Shown: positions 7,557 to 15,855 of the stretch, in pieces
How the letters are laid out: each line of letters opens with the position of its first letter
Numbering within the stretch: position 1 is the stretch's first letter
From: Persicobacter psychrovividus
GTDB lineage: Bacteria; Bacteroidota; Bacteroidia; Cytophagales; Cyclobacteriaceae
DNA length: 64,000 nucleotides
Reading direction: 5' to 3'
Assembly (NCBI RefSeq): GCF_036492425.1
Contig: NZ_AP025292.1
Location: 2,232,001-2,296,000 of the forward strand
Made by a program: the position numbers and the translations under genes
Notes under the pieces: model-generated
Database searches by the model: none
The model's input: only the letters and a program-made list of their open reading frames with translations
What the model was told of the DNA's origin: nothing

Positions 7557-8300
7557 GTGATTCGAATTCTAAGAAGAATTTTCACCTTAAACGCTCGTTT
7601 AAGTGCAAAAGATAAAAGGCTTATGTCTTCAATCACTCAGATTGTAGGCATCAAGCCTTTAAATCTTTATTTATACCGACTGGTTACACAGCATACCTCT
7701 GTGGCTAAAGAGACCAAGCACGGTACGAAAGAGTCCTATGAGCGTTTGGAATATTTGGGTGATGCGGTATTGGGGACCATCGTGGCAGAGTTCCTGTTCA
7801 AGAAATATCCTTTCAAAAATGAAGGATTCCTGACAGAGATCCGCTCACGGATGGTAAATCGCGAAACACTGAATCAGATTGCGGTTAAGATTGGCTTGAA
7901 CAACCTTGTGGAGTACAACCAGGGGAACAAGCACGGCCTGGCCTTCAAATCGATTTATGGCGATGCCCTCGAAGCCCTTGTGGGTGCCGTATACCTTGAT
8001 CATGGCTACCGCAGATGCCATAAGTTTGTGATCAAGAAGTTACTCATTCCTCATTATGATCTGGAGAAGGTGATCCTTACCAACCCCAATCATAAAAGCC
8101 AACTTATTGAGTGGGCACATCAGCACAAAAAAGAAGTAAGATTCGAAGTGGAGGAAGTAAAGAACAATAAGCATTTTAAAGAATTTGCTGCCCAGGTATT
8201 CATTGACGATGCACCTATTGGAAGAGGTACTGGCTTATCAAAGAAAAAAGCAGAGCAAAATGCTGCGGAGAAATCCATGGAAAAAGTCAATAAGAAATAA
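7557..8300 (+). CDS. rnc: Ribonuclease III
   Basis: A 247-residue double-strand-specific endoribonuclease. The signature ERLEYLGDAVLG is at about residues 62-73, and the second acidic cluster is YGDALEALVGAVYLD. A dsRNA-binding domain fills roughly residues 175-245 and ends in a KKAEQNAAEK helix. It processes rRNA precursors and structured mRNAs. The start is a GTG at 7557, 10 bp after fabF; an ATG at 7623 would cut into the conserved N-terminal helix. A strong terminator follows immediately. Confidence 0.97.
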   Translation: MIRILRRIFTLNARLSAKDKRLMSSITQIVGIKPLNLYLYRLVTQHTSVAKETKHGTKESYERLEYLGDAVLGTIVAEFLFKKYPFKNEGFLTEIRSRMVNRETLNQIAVKIGLNNLVEYNQGNKHGLAFKSIYGDALEALVGAVYLDHGYRRCHKFVIKKLLIPHYDLEKVILTNPNHKSQLIEWAHQHKKEVRFEVEEVKNNKHFKEFAAQVFIDDAPIGRGTGLSKKKAEQNAAEKSMEKVNKK

Positions 8301-8331
8301 AAAAGCGACCGTTGTAACGATCGCTTTTTTT
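8301..8331 (+). terminator. Terminator of the acpP-fabF-rnc operon
   Basis: AAAAGCGA pairs with TCGCTTTT, with a second inner CGTT/AACG pairing, followed by a T run. It begins at the rnc stop codon. Confidence 0.88.
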
Positions 8332-8351
8332 ATGCTGAAATTTGCCGTTCC

Positions 8352-8771
8352 TTATTTTTTAATAAACACCATCTGGCTCAGGTAAATATCCTCCTCATGC
8401 TGTTGCTGATCCTGCCAGGTGAGCGCCTGATCTTCATCCCACTCGAAGACCACATCCTCACGGCCATCGTTAAAGCGTAACCGGACTTCGTTTTCATTGC
8501 GCACCCATCTTTCGGCAACAGTCTGCCCGTCAACCGAAAGTTTATTACCTGCGGAAAAGGTCATCTCCTGAAACATATCAGGCTGTTGTTCCAATAGCGC
8601 CTCCAGCAATTCCCCTTCAAACACCTGCGCATAGCCGTCAGATAATATCGATGCAGAATTCAACACGTAAGTACCTAAAAATGGATCTGTAGGCGCCGCC
8701 TCTTCTTCAGATTTACACCCCAAAAGAGCCACAACCATCAACATCAAAATCAGACTGTATTTTACTTTCAT
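8352..8771 (-). CDS. Putative lipoprotein, 139 aa
   Basis: The N-terminus is a lipoprotein signal: MKVKYS, a hydrophobic core and the lipobox LLGC with the cysteine at residue 19. After a short acidic linker the mature part reads as a small beta-rich domain (FLGTYVLNSASIL, LSVDGQTVAERWV, EVRLRFNDG, DVVFEWDED) similar in build to lipocalin-like META or DUF domains, but I do not recognise a family. It probably faces the periplasm or is anchored in the outer membrane. It stands alone between the rnc terminator and the pepP terminator. Confidence 0.8.
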   Translation of the reverse strand: MKVKYSLILMLMVVALLGCKSEEEAAPTDPFLGTYVLNSASILSDGYAQVFEGELLEALLEQQPDMFQEMTFSAGNKLSVDGQTVAERWVRNENEVRLRFNDGREDVVFEWDEDQALTWQDQQQHEEDIYLSQMVFIKK

Positions 8772-8848
8772 ATCTTATAGAGATCAATATTTCATTTTCT
8801 TTTTTAGACGAACTATAAGGGGCTTCAGTGCATGTTCCTCAAAAAAAA

Positions 8849-8886
8849 AGTCATAAAAAAAGCACCTTTCGTATGAAAAGTGCTTT
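8849..8886 (-). terminator. Terminator of the aminopeptidase P gene
   Basis: On the minus strand AAAGCAC and GTGCTTT arms with an inner GAAA/TTTC pairing are followed by seven T. It lies about 90 bp after the aminopeptidase stop codon. Confidence 0.8.
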
Positions 8887-8975
8887 CTGATGATCAAGCC
8901 CTTGGATGATTTGATATTTTCATCAGCAGTAACACCGATAAAATGCATGCATCCCTTCTGAAAAACATCAGGGGT

Positions 8976-10265
8976 TTATTTGCTCATATGCGCTTCAATG
9001 TCCTCCACTTCTATAGGAATTTGCTTCATCAGGTCGATATTACCTCCCTGCTTCACCGCAAAATCATTCTCAATACGGATTCCCATATTTTCCTCTGGAA
9101 TATAAATTCCAGGCTCAATGGTGAACACCATATTCTCTTCAATCACACGGTTCACCTTGCCATAATCATGCACATCCAAGCCGAGGTGGTGAGAGGTGCC
9201 ATGCATAAAATATTTTTTGTAAGCAGGCCATGAAGGGTCCTGATTTTTCACATCCGTTTTATCGATCAGCCCCAAGCCCAAAAGCTCTCCTTCCATCATT
9301 TTACCGACTTCCTTATGATATTCAGGAATGTTAATACCTGGCTGAAGGATATCATTCGCCCCTTTGAAAACACGCAAAACGGCATTATATACTGATTTCT
9401 GACGATCAGAAAAACGACCGTTCACAGGAATGGTACGGGTCATGTCTGAAGCATAATTACTGTACTCCGCACCAACATCCATCAGCAACATATCACCATC
9501 ATTACAAACCTTGTTGTTCTCCAGATAATGCAAAACACAGGCATTGTAACCCGATGCAATAATCGGCACATAGGCAAAGCCTGCGGAACGATTGCGCATA
9601 AATTCATGGACATATTCAGCCTCAATCTCATACTCCATCACGCCTGGCTTCACAAACTCCAACACCCTGCGGAACCCCTTATTGGTGATCTCACATGCCT
9701 TCCCGATCAGGTCGATCTCAAGGGCAGATTTAATGGCGCGCAACTGGTGCATAATAGGAGCAACACGCAAATATTGATGCAAAGGATAACGCTCCTGACA
9801 TTGCTTGATAAAGCGTGCGTCGCGGGTCTGTACCTCAATTTCTGCACGCCAATGCTCATTGGTATTCAGGTAAACACAGTCCACTTCCGCCATCATCATC
9901 TGAAAAGTACTTTCAAATTCCGAGAGCCATTTCACTTCACGCACCCCCGAGGTCTGCGTAGCTTCCTCTTTTGAGTATTTGTGCCCTTCCCAGATAGCAA
10001 TATGCTCGTTGGTCTCCCTTACAAAAAGCACCTCACGCCACTTTTCATCAACGGCATCAGGGTAAACCACCAAGATACTCTGCTCCTGATCAATCCCACT
10101 AAGGTAAAATAAATCCGAATGTTGCTTAAATGGCAGGGTACCATCGGCATTGGTCGGCATAATATCATTGGAATGAAACACCGCCAACGCATTGGGTTTC
10201 ATGGCCTTTGCCAAATTAGCACGGTTCTGAATAAACAATTGTGGATCTATCGCCTCGTATTTCAT
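8976..10265 (-). CDS. pepP: Xaa-Pro aminopeptidase (M24B family)
   Basis: A 429-residue two-domain metallopeptidase that removes N-terminal residues before proline. The N-terminal AMP_N domain covers about 1-140. The C-terminal pita-bread domain holds the dimetal ligands: D in LLMDVGAEY, D in ASDMTR, H in MHGTSHHLG, E in FTIEPGIY and E in RIEND. There is no signal peptide, so it acts in the cytoplasm. It is monocistronic with its own downstream terminator. The length is normal for PepP. M24B assignment is secure; strict substrate preference is inferred. Confidence 0.95.
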   Translation of the reverse strand: MKYEAIDPQLFIQNRANLAKAMKPNALAVFHSNDIMPTNADGTLPFKQHSDLFYLSGIDQEQSILVVYPDAVDEKWREVLFVRETNEHIAIWEGHKYSKEEATQTSGVREVKWLSEFESTFQMMMAEVDCVYLNTNEHWRAEIEVQTRDARFIKQCQERYPLHQYLRVAPIMHQLRAIKSALEIDLIGKACEITNKGFRRVLEFVKPGVMEYEIEAEYVHEFMRNRSAGFAYVPIIASGYNACVLHYLENNKVCNDGDMLLMDVGAEYSNYASDMTRTIPVNGRFSDRQKSVYNAVLRVFKGANDILQPGINIPEYHKEVGKMMEGELLGLGLIDKTDVKNQDPSWPAYKKYFMHGTSHHLGLDVHDYGKVNRVIEENMVFTIEPGIYIPEENMGIRIENDFAVKQGGNIDLMKQIPIEVEDIEAHMSK

Positions 10266-10386
10266 AGTTTATGGTCATTTTTAATTGATGTATCAACGGA
10301 TCAATTTACCCAATTTTCCCTCAAGATTAACATATTATTGCTATTTTGCAGTCCATACCTTTTTATAATTGAACCCCTAATTTAGC

Positions 10387-11868
10387 ATGTTGCGCTCCCT
10401 GATTCTCTTTGTTTTTGCATTATATTCCGTTGGCGCAACGGCACATCAAAAAAAATACTGGGTCATTTTCAAAGACAAAGGGCAAGCAAATACAGCGGCC
10501 TCACTTGACCGCCCCCTGTATTCCCCCTATGTTTCGGCACTGAAAAAGGAACAACTGCCGATCATCTGCCAGTCGAAGTGGCTGAATGCCGTCTCCACCA
10601 TCATGGAGCCTCAGGACAGCGCCCGTCTGCTGAGCTATCCCTTTATAGCGCAAATCAGGCCGCTGAATCAACACCTTCAATTAATGTGCAGCCATATTGC
10701 CTCGCCTCCAGGCCTTGAGAAAGACCAATATGCTTTTAATCAGATGCATGGGCAGGCCTTTGCCGACAAAGGACTCAATGGCACGGGCGTCAGGATTGGC
10801 GTGATTGATGCGGGCTATATTGACGCCAATGTAAAGCCAAGTCTGAAAACCATCTTTGAGCACCAGCATGTAATGGCCACCAAGGATTTCATCAGCCCAT
10901 GGAAAGCCGATTTATACCAGTCGCCAGAAACTTTTCAGGATTGGCACGGCACCGAAGTGCTAGAATGTATTGGGGGGATTTTTGAAAAAGGAAAACAGCA
11001 GAAAGGCTTTGCGCCCAATGCCAATTATTATTTGGCGCGTACCGATCACGGGAATCAGGAGTACCGCGGGGAAGAGGATTATTGGGTACAGGCATTGGAA
11101 TGGCTCGACAGCATGAACGTGCGGCTGGTCAATTCCTCCCTGGGTTATGCCAAAGGGTTCGATGACCCTGCCGAAAACTATCGACCAGCGGATATGGATG
11201 GCCAAACAAGCATGATCTCCAAGGTGGCCGAAATTGCGACCACAAAAAAAGGCATGTACCTGGTGGTGTCGGCAGGAAATGAGGGCGACGACCCCACATG
11301 GCGGGTAGTTTCTGCTCCTGCGGATGCAGAACATGTGCTTTCCGTTGGCGCAACAGAATACGCCTACGGCAATAAATTTGAATACTCGGCTCAAGGCCCC
11401 CAGCACCTGGATTATATTAAACCTGACATTGCCTGTTATGCCCCTTCTGGCACCTCATTTTCGGCGCCCATCATTACAGGTTTGGTGGCTTGCATGCTTC
11501 AATATAAGCCACAGCTCACCAATGAACAGATCACTGCCATCATTCAAAAGTCGAGCAATTTACATCAGTTCCCCAATAATTTTATTGGCTATGGTGTTCC
11601 GAACTGCCGCAGGATACTCGATATGATGAACGACCAAGGAAGTCTGTTCCCGAATAAATTGCTTGTGGCTGAAGAAAAAACGATCACTTTGCCGATTCAA
11701 CACGAGGAGGCGCTGATCTTTCAGAAAAAGGACGAACGTAATGTGGTCAGTCAGTCAATTAAAAAAGTGAAGAGAAAAGGACTGACCCTGAAAAGAATGC
11801 AGGGCATCAGCCGCACAACCGTCGTTACACCCGACGAAGTCTATGAAGTGAAATGGGCCGCCTTATAA
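10387..11868 (+). CDS. Secreted subtilisin-like serine protease (S8 family)
   Basis: A 493-residue secreted protease. Residues 1-19 are a signal peptide ending in VGATAH. The catalytic triad is intact: D141 in GVIDAGYID, H187 in WHGTE and S357 in GTSFSAP; the oxyanion N298 lies in SAGNEG. Residues 20-105 look like an inhibitory propeptide, and about 100 residues follow the catalytic domain. I see no clear type IX sorting domain, though the tail ending VYEVKWAAL is short and strand-like. It probably degrades proteins in the periplasm or outside the cell. It converges with the HhH/barrel gene, with no obvious terminator between them. Confidence 0.93.
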   Translation: MLRSLILFVFALYSVGATAHQKKYWVIFKDKGQANTAASLDRPLYSPYVSALKKEQLPIICQSKWLNAVSTIMEPQDSARLLSYPFIAQIRPLNQHLQLMCSHIASPPGLEKDQYAFNQMHGQAFADKGLNGTGVRIGVIDAGYIDANVKPSLKTIFEHQHVMATKDFISPWKADLYQSPETFQDWHGTEVLECIGGIFEKGKQQKGFAPNANYYLARTDHGNQEYRGEEDYWVQALEWLDSMNVRLVNSSLGYAKGFDDPAENYRPADMDGQTSMISKVAEIATTKKGMYLVVSAGNEGDDPTWRVVSAPADAEHVLSVGATEYAYGNKFEYSAQGPQHLDYIKPDIACYAPSGTSFSAPIITGLVACMLQYKPQLTNEQITAIIQKSSNLHQFPNNFIGYGVPNCRRILDMMNDQGSLFPNKLLVAEEKTITLPIQHEEALIFQKKDERNVVSQSIKKVKRKGLTLKRMQGISRTTVVTPDEVYEVKWAAL

Positions 11869-11952
11869 ATTTTGCGACAGGTACTTTTCCCTCGGGGATG
11901 CCAGTCTGATGGGCCTTTCGAAAAGCTGGGCAATTCGTCCTGACCAACTACT

Positions 11953-13899
11953 TTACCACTTGTATAATACCTGTAACCGCAACTGAAATCGCTGATTTCC
12001 TTCCGCCTGATCGAGCCCACTGCCAAATGACGTTCTGCCGTGGTACTGCTCATAGATTCCATGCAGCCAAAAATCCCAACGGCTTTCAGTATGGTACTGC
12101 ACCATCCCTGCCAGTCGGCTCCCCTGCCCATAAAAAACGGGGGTGGAAAACTGGAACCGTACGTTCTTCTCATAAATATACTGACGCGCCTCCCAATCCT
12201 CGACATCAAACAATGCGAAACGCCCATAAAAGCGCCATATGCCATCATCGGTTCGGTAAGTAATATCTTGCACCAGCACTTGCCCGAGCGCCTTACCTGC
12301 GCCAGAAATATGCAATCGGCTCTGTCCAGCCCACCGCCCTTCGGGCTGATATTTATACAGCACATAGCCTCGCCATTTCCGCACCGTTAATAAGTCTTTG
12401 TACCGCTGATCTGCTGTAAAAACATGATCGCGCTCTTTCTCCTCCAGTCTGAAATTTACTGCCCAGCGGTGTGTTCGCTTTGGCTGATAATGAATGGTCA
12501 TGCTGTGCTCATAACCTGCTGAATTACTTGACAGCCGATATTGCGGCGACTGAAAATAAAACTGATCCATATACAGGTCGATCCACAGTTTCGCGGACAG
12601 ATACAACTTATTCGCCCAATACAATCCCTGCTCTCCAGATTGCTGACCACTTTCAGAAAGCCCCTGTCCCAAATCGCCCTCATACGCCTGATGATAATAC
12701 CGATAATACAAGCCCGTCGTCCATCGGGCGGAAAGGGCATTCATCCATAAAGCATTCACGACCAGCCCCCGCCCATTATTGGAAGCCAACTCTACTGCCA
12801 GGCGGTTTTTGCTGAAGGTATGATCTGCATAAGCGCCGATCGTAACAGATTGCTGAAAACGTGCCGTCGGGGTCGCCCTCAACTGCAACTGCCCGCCATA
12901 CAAATAAGCACCCGCGAAAATGGCTTTCGATTCATTGCGATAACCAACACTGGTACCGACGTGCTGCTGCCATACATTATGCCGATGGTCTTGCTCACTG
13001 CCCCTTCGGTGGTATCCTGTTGTGTATTGAGTGGTGGGTGTTCCTTCAGCGATATTGTAGTCTTGCAGCCTGCTCGAAGCAAAACAGCTGTACTGCCATG
13101 CTCCCTGACGGTATTGCAACCCCAAGCCACTGAAATATCGGGAGGAAAAGCTGCCATTAGCACCCTTCATGACGCCTGCTGAACGATTAAAAGCCAATAA
13201 TGGATCGCTGCTTTTTCCACCAAAAAATCCTTGATTCAGACTCAGACCCAAGCCCTGCGATAGCTGAAAATTCCCAAAAAACAATTTCAGTCCAGCATGT
13301 TGATAATGTAAGTAGCCACCATAATAATCCGCCCCATACTGCCGATTTTTTATGGCAAACTGAAAGGCCTCCCCCGCCTGAAGCTGTGCGTTCAAAGCCA
13401 TTTGCCAACGGCCGTGGCCATATTTGAGCCGTAAGTTCCGATCCACTGCACTCCCCTGATAATCCCCCGACTGATACCCCACCGCTTTGGGAAACCGGGA
13501 GGTGGTCGTCAGCAATAAATAGCGTTGGCGCCTAAACGTTTTTTTACGGTGTGGTCGAATATCAAAACGCAGAAAGGGAGCTGCAACCTTTGCCAGTGCC
13601 TGATGCCAATGTGGCAAATATTGCAGTTCGTAGACCGCGAAAATATCCCCAAAATTACGCCGATACTGCCGAAGGCTTTCGAGCTGTGCGGTGGTCAGGA
13701 AAAATAAATCGGAATAGTCGTCGGTCAGGTTCACCTCCACGGGCGCATAAAGCAACTCCTCGAGGTCGGTACGCAAACGGGGCTCATCGATAGGCTCCGA
13801 TTGCAATTCCTGCAAATAGCTGAAAACGGCCTCTACCTCAGGTTGAGCCACCAGTGCAGAAGGCAGGATCAGTCCAAATATGAGTATCCATTTCTTCAT
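11953..13899 (-). CDS. Helix-hairpin-helix protein with C-terminal outer-membrane barrel
   Basis: A 648-residue protein with a signal peptide (MKKWILIFGLILPSALVAQ). Residues about 40-115 contain helix-hairpin-helix-like segments similar to ComEA-type domains (VEVNLTDDYSDLFFLTTAQL, then LRQYRRNFGDIFAVYELQ). The rest is a long series of amphipathic, aromatic-rich strands separated by turns, ending in LQVLYKW, which is typical of an outer-membrane beta barrel. This combination recurs in Bacteroidota with no established role. It follows the 267-residue barrel gene by 6 bp and is surely co-transcribed. DNA binding or uptake is a possible reading of the HhH part but unproven. Confidence 0.82.
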   Translation of the reverse strand: MKKWILIFGLILPSALVAQPEVEAVFSYLQELQSEPIDEPRLRTDLEELLYAPVEVNLTDDYSDLFFLTTAQLESLRQYRRNFGDIFAVYELQYLPHWHQALAKVAAPFLRFDIRPHRKKTFRRQRYLLLTTTSRFPKAVGYQSGDYQGSAVDRNLRLKYGHGRWQMALNAQLQAGEAFQFAIKNRQYGADYYGGYLHYQHAGLKLFFGNFQLSQGLGLSLNQGFFGGKSSDPLLAFNRSAGVMKGANGSFSSRYFSGLGLQYRQGAWQYSCFASSRLQDYNIAEGTPTTQYTTGYHRRGSEQDHRHNVWQQHVGTSVGYRNESKAIFAGAYLYGGQLQLRATPTARFQQSVTIGAYADHTFSKNRLAVELASNNGRGLVVNALWMNALSARWTTGLYYRYYHQAYEGDLGQGLSESGQQSGEQGLYWANKLYLSAKLWIDLYMDQFYFQSPQYRLSSNSAGYEHSMTIHYQPKRTHRWAVNFRLEEKERDHVFTADQRYKDLLTVRKWRGYVLYKYQPEGRWAGQSRLHISGAGKALGQVLVQDITYRTDDGIWRFYGRFALFDVEDWEARQYIYEKNVRFQFSTPVFYGQGSRLAGMVQYHTESRWDFWLHGIYEQYHGRTSFGSGLDQAEGNQRFQLRLQVLYKW

Positions 13900-13905
13900 A
13901 GCACC

Positions 13906-14709
13906 TTATTTGGAGAAGGTATAGGCCAATGACAGCGCATGACTGAAACCGAGCGGATATTGCAGCCCTCCTAAATATTGCCCGCTGAATTGCTGAAAAC
14001 GCCCACCAAAGCCGAAGGTTTGCGCAAAAGGGTAAAATTGACTTTGCCCGATGAGATACCACTGTGAAGGAAAAACATACTGCAAAGCAAATCGGCCACT
14101 GGTATGATGGCCCAGTGATTTATCCACTTCAAAATGCGCAAAAAGAGAGGATGATACCGCATAGCGCAATCCGATACGATACCGTTTCCGCATCGCCTGC
14201 GCCTCGTTTGATCCCCCCCACTCGGAACCAATATGCTGGGCATCCAACACTGCCATCCACTGCTGATTAATGGTATAGCCCAGCCCGAGGTCAAGGCTGT
14301 AAATATGCTGCGGAGCCCTTTGCTCCGCCAAGCTGCCATGCTGGTTCAGGCGCAGCCCGAAGGTAAACGCCCCAAGCCGATGCGTATAAGCAAGCCCTAT
14401 TTGTTGCTGACCAAGGTAGCGATCACCAAAATACTGATAGCCAAGATTGAAAACCCCCTCCCGATGTGGAACAGCCACTGCCAAACCTACCAGTGGCAAA
14501 GTAAAGGTTCCGTAAATCAGCTGATAATCTGATTGTAAACGGCTTGAACTCACATTACTGAGGCTCCCGAGAGCCACCTGTGAAGACACATCCCCATTAT
14601 TGATGGTTACTGGCAATAGCAGGCGAGGGATTGGAGAAAGATAGGACTGGGCAGCAGCTTTTAAAGGAATAAATACCACCCATAATAATAGCACAAAAAA
14701 ACGGATCAT
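13906..14709 (-). CDS. Putative outer-membrane beta-barrel protein
   Basis: A 267-residue protein with a signal peptide (cleavage near AAAQS at about 20-22) followed by alternating strands such as GVFNLGYQYFG, IGLAYTHRLGAFTFGLRLN and YRIGLRYAVSSSLFAHFEV, and ending LSLAYTFSK with a terminal strand suited for BAM recognition. It resembles the PorV/PorQ-type barrels of Bacteroidota in style, but I cannot place it in a named family. It lies 6 bp upstream of the HhH/barrel gene, so the two barrels likely work together. Confidence 0.75.
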   Translation of the reverse strand: MIRFFVLLLWVVFIPLKAAAQSYLSPIPRLLLPVTINNGDVSSQVALGSLSNVSSSRLQSDYQLIYGTFTLPLVGLAVAVPHREGVFNLGYQYFGDRYLGQQQIGLAYTHRLGAFTFGLRLNQHGSLAEQRAPQHIYSLDLGLGYTINQQWMAVLDAQHIGSEWGGSNEAQAMRKRYRIGLRYAVSSSLFAHFEVDKSLGHHTSGRFALQYVFPSQWYLIGQSQFYPFAQTFGFGGRFQQFSGQYLGGLQYPLGFSHALSLAYTFSK

Positions 14710-14770
14710 CAGCTTAAATTTCTTTAAACCAATGACCCGTTTTGATCCTTCAAGTTAAAATTCGGCTCGT

Positions 14771-14992
14771 TTAACCCTGTACGTAAACGAAATGACTTTG
14801 AACCTTATCAATATATGTGGCTAATTTCTCTTCACTTTCTGACGTCCAATCGATCACGTCTATGGCTTCTGGCTCGATCATAGAAAGCTTATCCTTGGCA
14901 TGACGCAAATTGAGCCCTTCCACCCAAATAGTGTGTACCTCTCGATCTACCTTATAGGAAAGGTAAAATTTATAAAGTCTTCTATGTTCCAT
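14771..14992 (-). CDS. Small conserved hypothetical protein, 73 aa
   Basis: A soluble protein with no known domain. It starts MEHRRLYKFYLSYKVDRE, a strand pattern followed by a helix (LRHAKDKL) and an acidic middle, and ends in a strand (SHFVYVQG). The ATG at 14992 is the only sensible start. It is about 60 bp upstream of the barrel gene on the same strand and may belong to that transcript. Confidence 0.62.
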   Translation of the reverse strand: MEHRRLYKFYLSYKVDREVHTIWVEGLNLRHAKDKLSMIEPEAIDVIDWTSESEEKLATYIDKVQSHFVYVQG

Positions 14993-15118
14993 TACCTTAT
15001 TATTTAAATCGTGTATGATTAAAACATTTTCTTTGCAGTCTATGTGGTTACCTTTGCGATTATAATTGTTATACTAAATTTACAAATAAAATCAGTACGC
15101 AAACCGTTCGAGTAATAA

Positions 15119-15730
15119 ATGACTACTTTTAAGAAACCATTGTTTAATCTGATACTATGCTTTAGTATATTTTGTTTTGCCTTCGCCCACAAGGCCGCGG
15201 CCCAAACACCTCATAATCAAGTCAATAAAAAAGGACAAAAAGAAGGAAAATGGATTTACTTCTATCCCGATTCGACGGTAAGTGCGGTTGAATTCTATAA
15301 AGCTGATCAACTCGATGGAAAACTGACCACCTATTACCCCAATGGCCAACTCAAGAGTGATGAATTATGGCAAAAAGGGCTCTTAGAAGGCCGTGCGACG
15401 TATTTTTTTGAAAATCAGCAGGTGGAAAAAATGGGCAGTTACCTCAATGGGTTTTATCATGGGCAATGGACGTTTTATCATGAAAATGGGAAGAAGAAAA
15501 GGGCTGGAAGCTATCAGTTTGGAATTCCAGAAGGAGAATGGTGCTTTTATGACCACAAAGGGCGACCACTGGAAAAAGGATTATTTTCAGAAGGCATGCG
15601 GCAGGGAAAATGGCAGTACTTCAGCAAAAAAGGTATAGTAAGATTTTATGCTTTTTTTGACCAAAACAAAGATACAGTATGGTATAAAGTGCATAAAGAT
15701 GGAAGAACAACGCTAATTAATGATAAGTAA
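15119..15730 (+). CDS. YwqK/MORN-repeat protein, secreted
   Basis: A 203-residue protein with a signal peptide (ending in KAAAQT at about residue 30) and six or so repeats of about 22-25 residues with the pattern GKW-YFY--G, for example GKWIYFYPDS, GRATYFFENQ, GQWTFYHENG, GEWCFYDHKG and GKWQYFSKKG. This is the MORN-like repeat of the YwqK family, labelled an antitoxin in some databases because of B. subtilis YwqK next to an LXG toxin. Here there is no toxin gene, and the signal peptide points to an envelope role. A bidirectional terminator follows. Confidence 0.85.
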   Translation: MTTFKKPLFNLILCFSIFCFAFAHKAAAQTPHNQVNKKGQKEGKWIYFYPDSTVSAVEFYKADQLDGKLTTYYPNGQLKSDELWQKGLLEGRATYFFENQQVEKMGSYLNGFYHGQWTFYHENGKKKRAGSYQFGIPEGEWCFYDHKGRPLEKGLFSEGMRQGKWQYFSKKGIVRFYAFFDQNKDTVWYKVHKDGRTTLINDK

Positions 15731-15801
15731 TAAATATAAACTTCGTTGATCCAAAAAATCACCTGTTCATAATTTTCTTATTCTACCCTTATGCTGAAGG
15801 C

Positions 15802-15843
15802 AAAAAAAAGGGAGCCCGCTTATCGCTGACTCCCTTTTTTTTA
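15802..15843. terminator. Bidirectional terminator between YwqK-like and S46 peptidase genes
   Basis: A8-GGGAG and CTCCC-T8 arms flank a 15-nt loop, so the hairpin ends in a T run on either strand and serves both convergent genes. Confidence 0.9.
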
Positions 15844-15855
15844 TTCAAGAATTCT

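Noticed and set aside
9528-9974. Plus-strand 148-aa ORF inside the aminopeptidase P region
   Set aside because: It is antisense to intact M24 metal-ligand motifs and shows no independent features.
12027-13793. Several plus-strand ORFs antisense to the HhH/barrel gene
   Set aside because: They have erratic composition, overlap each other in different frames, and the minus-strand frame has a signal peptide and barrel pattern.
15119-15730. Antitoxin role for the YwqK-like protein
   Set aside because: It has a signal peptide and no adjacent toxin gene. The antitoxin label comes from one distant context, so it is not used as the call.
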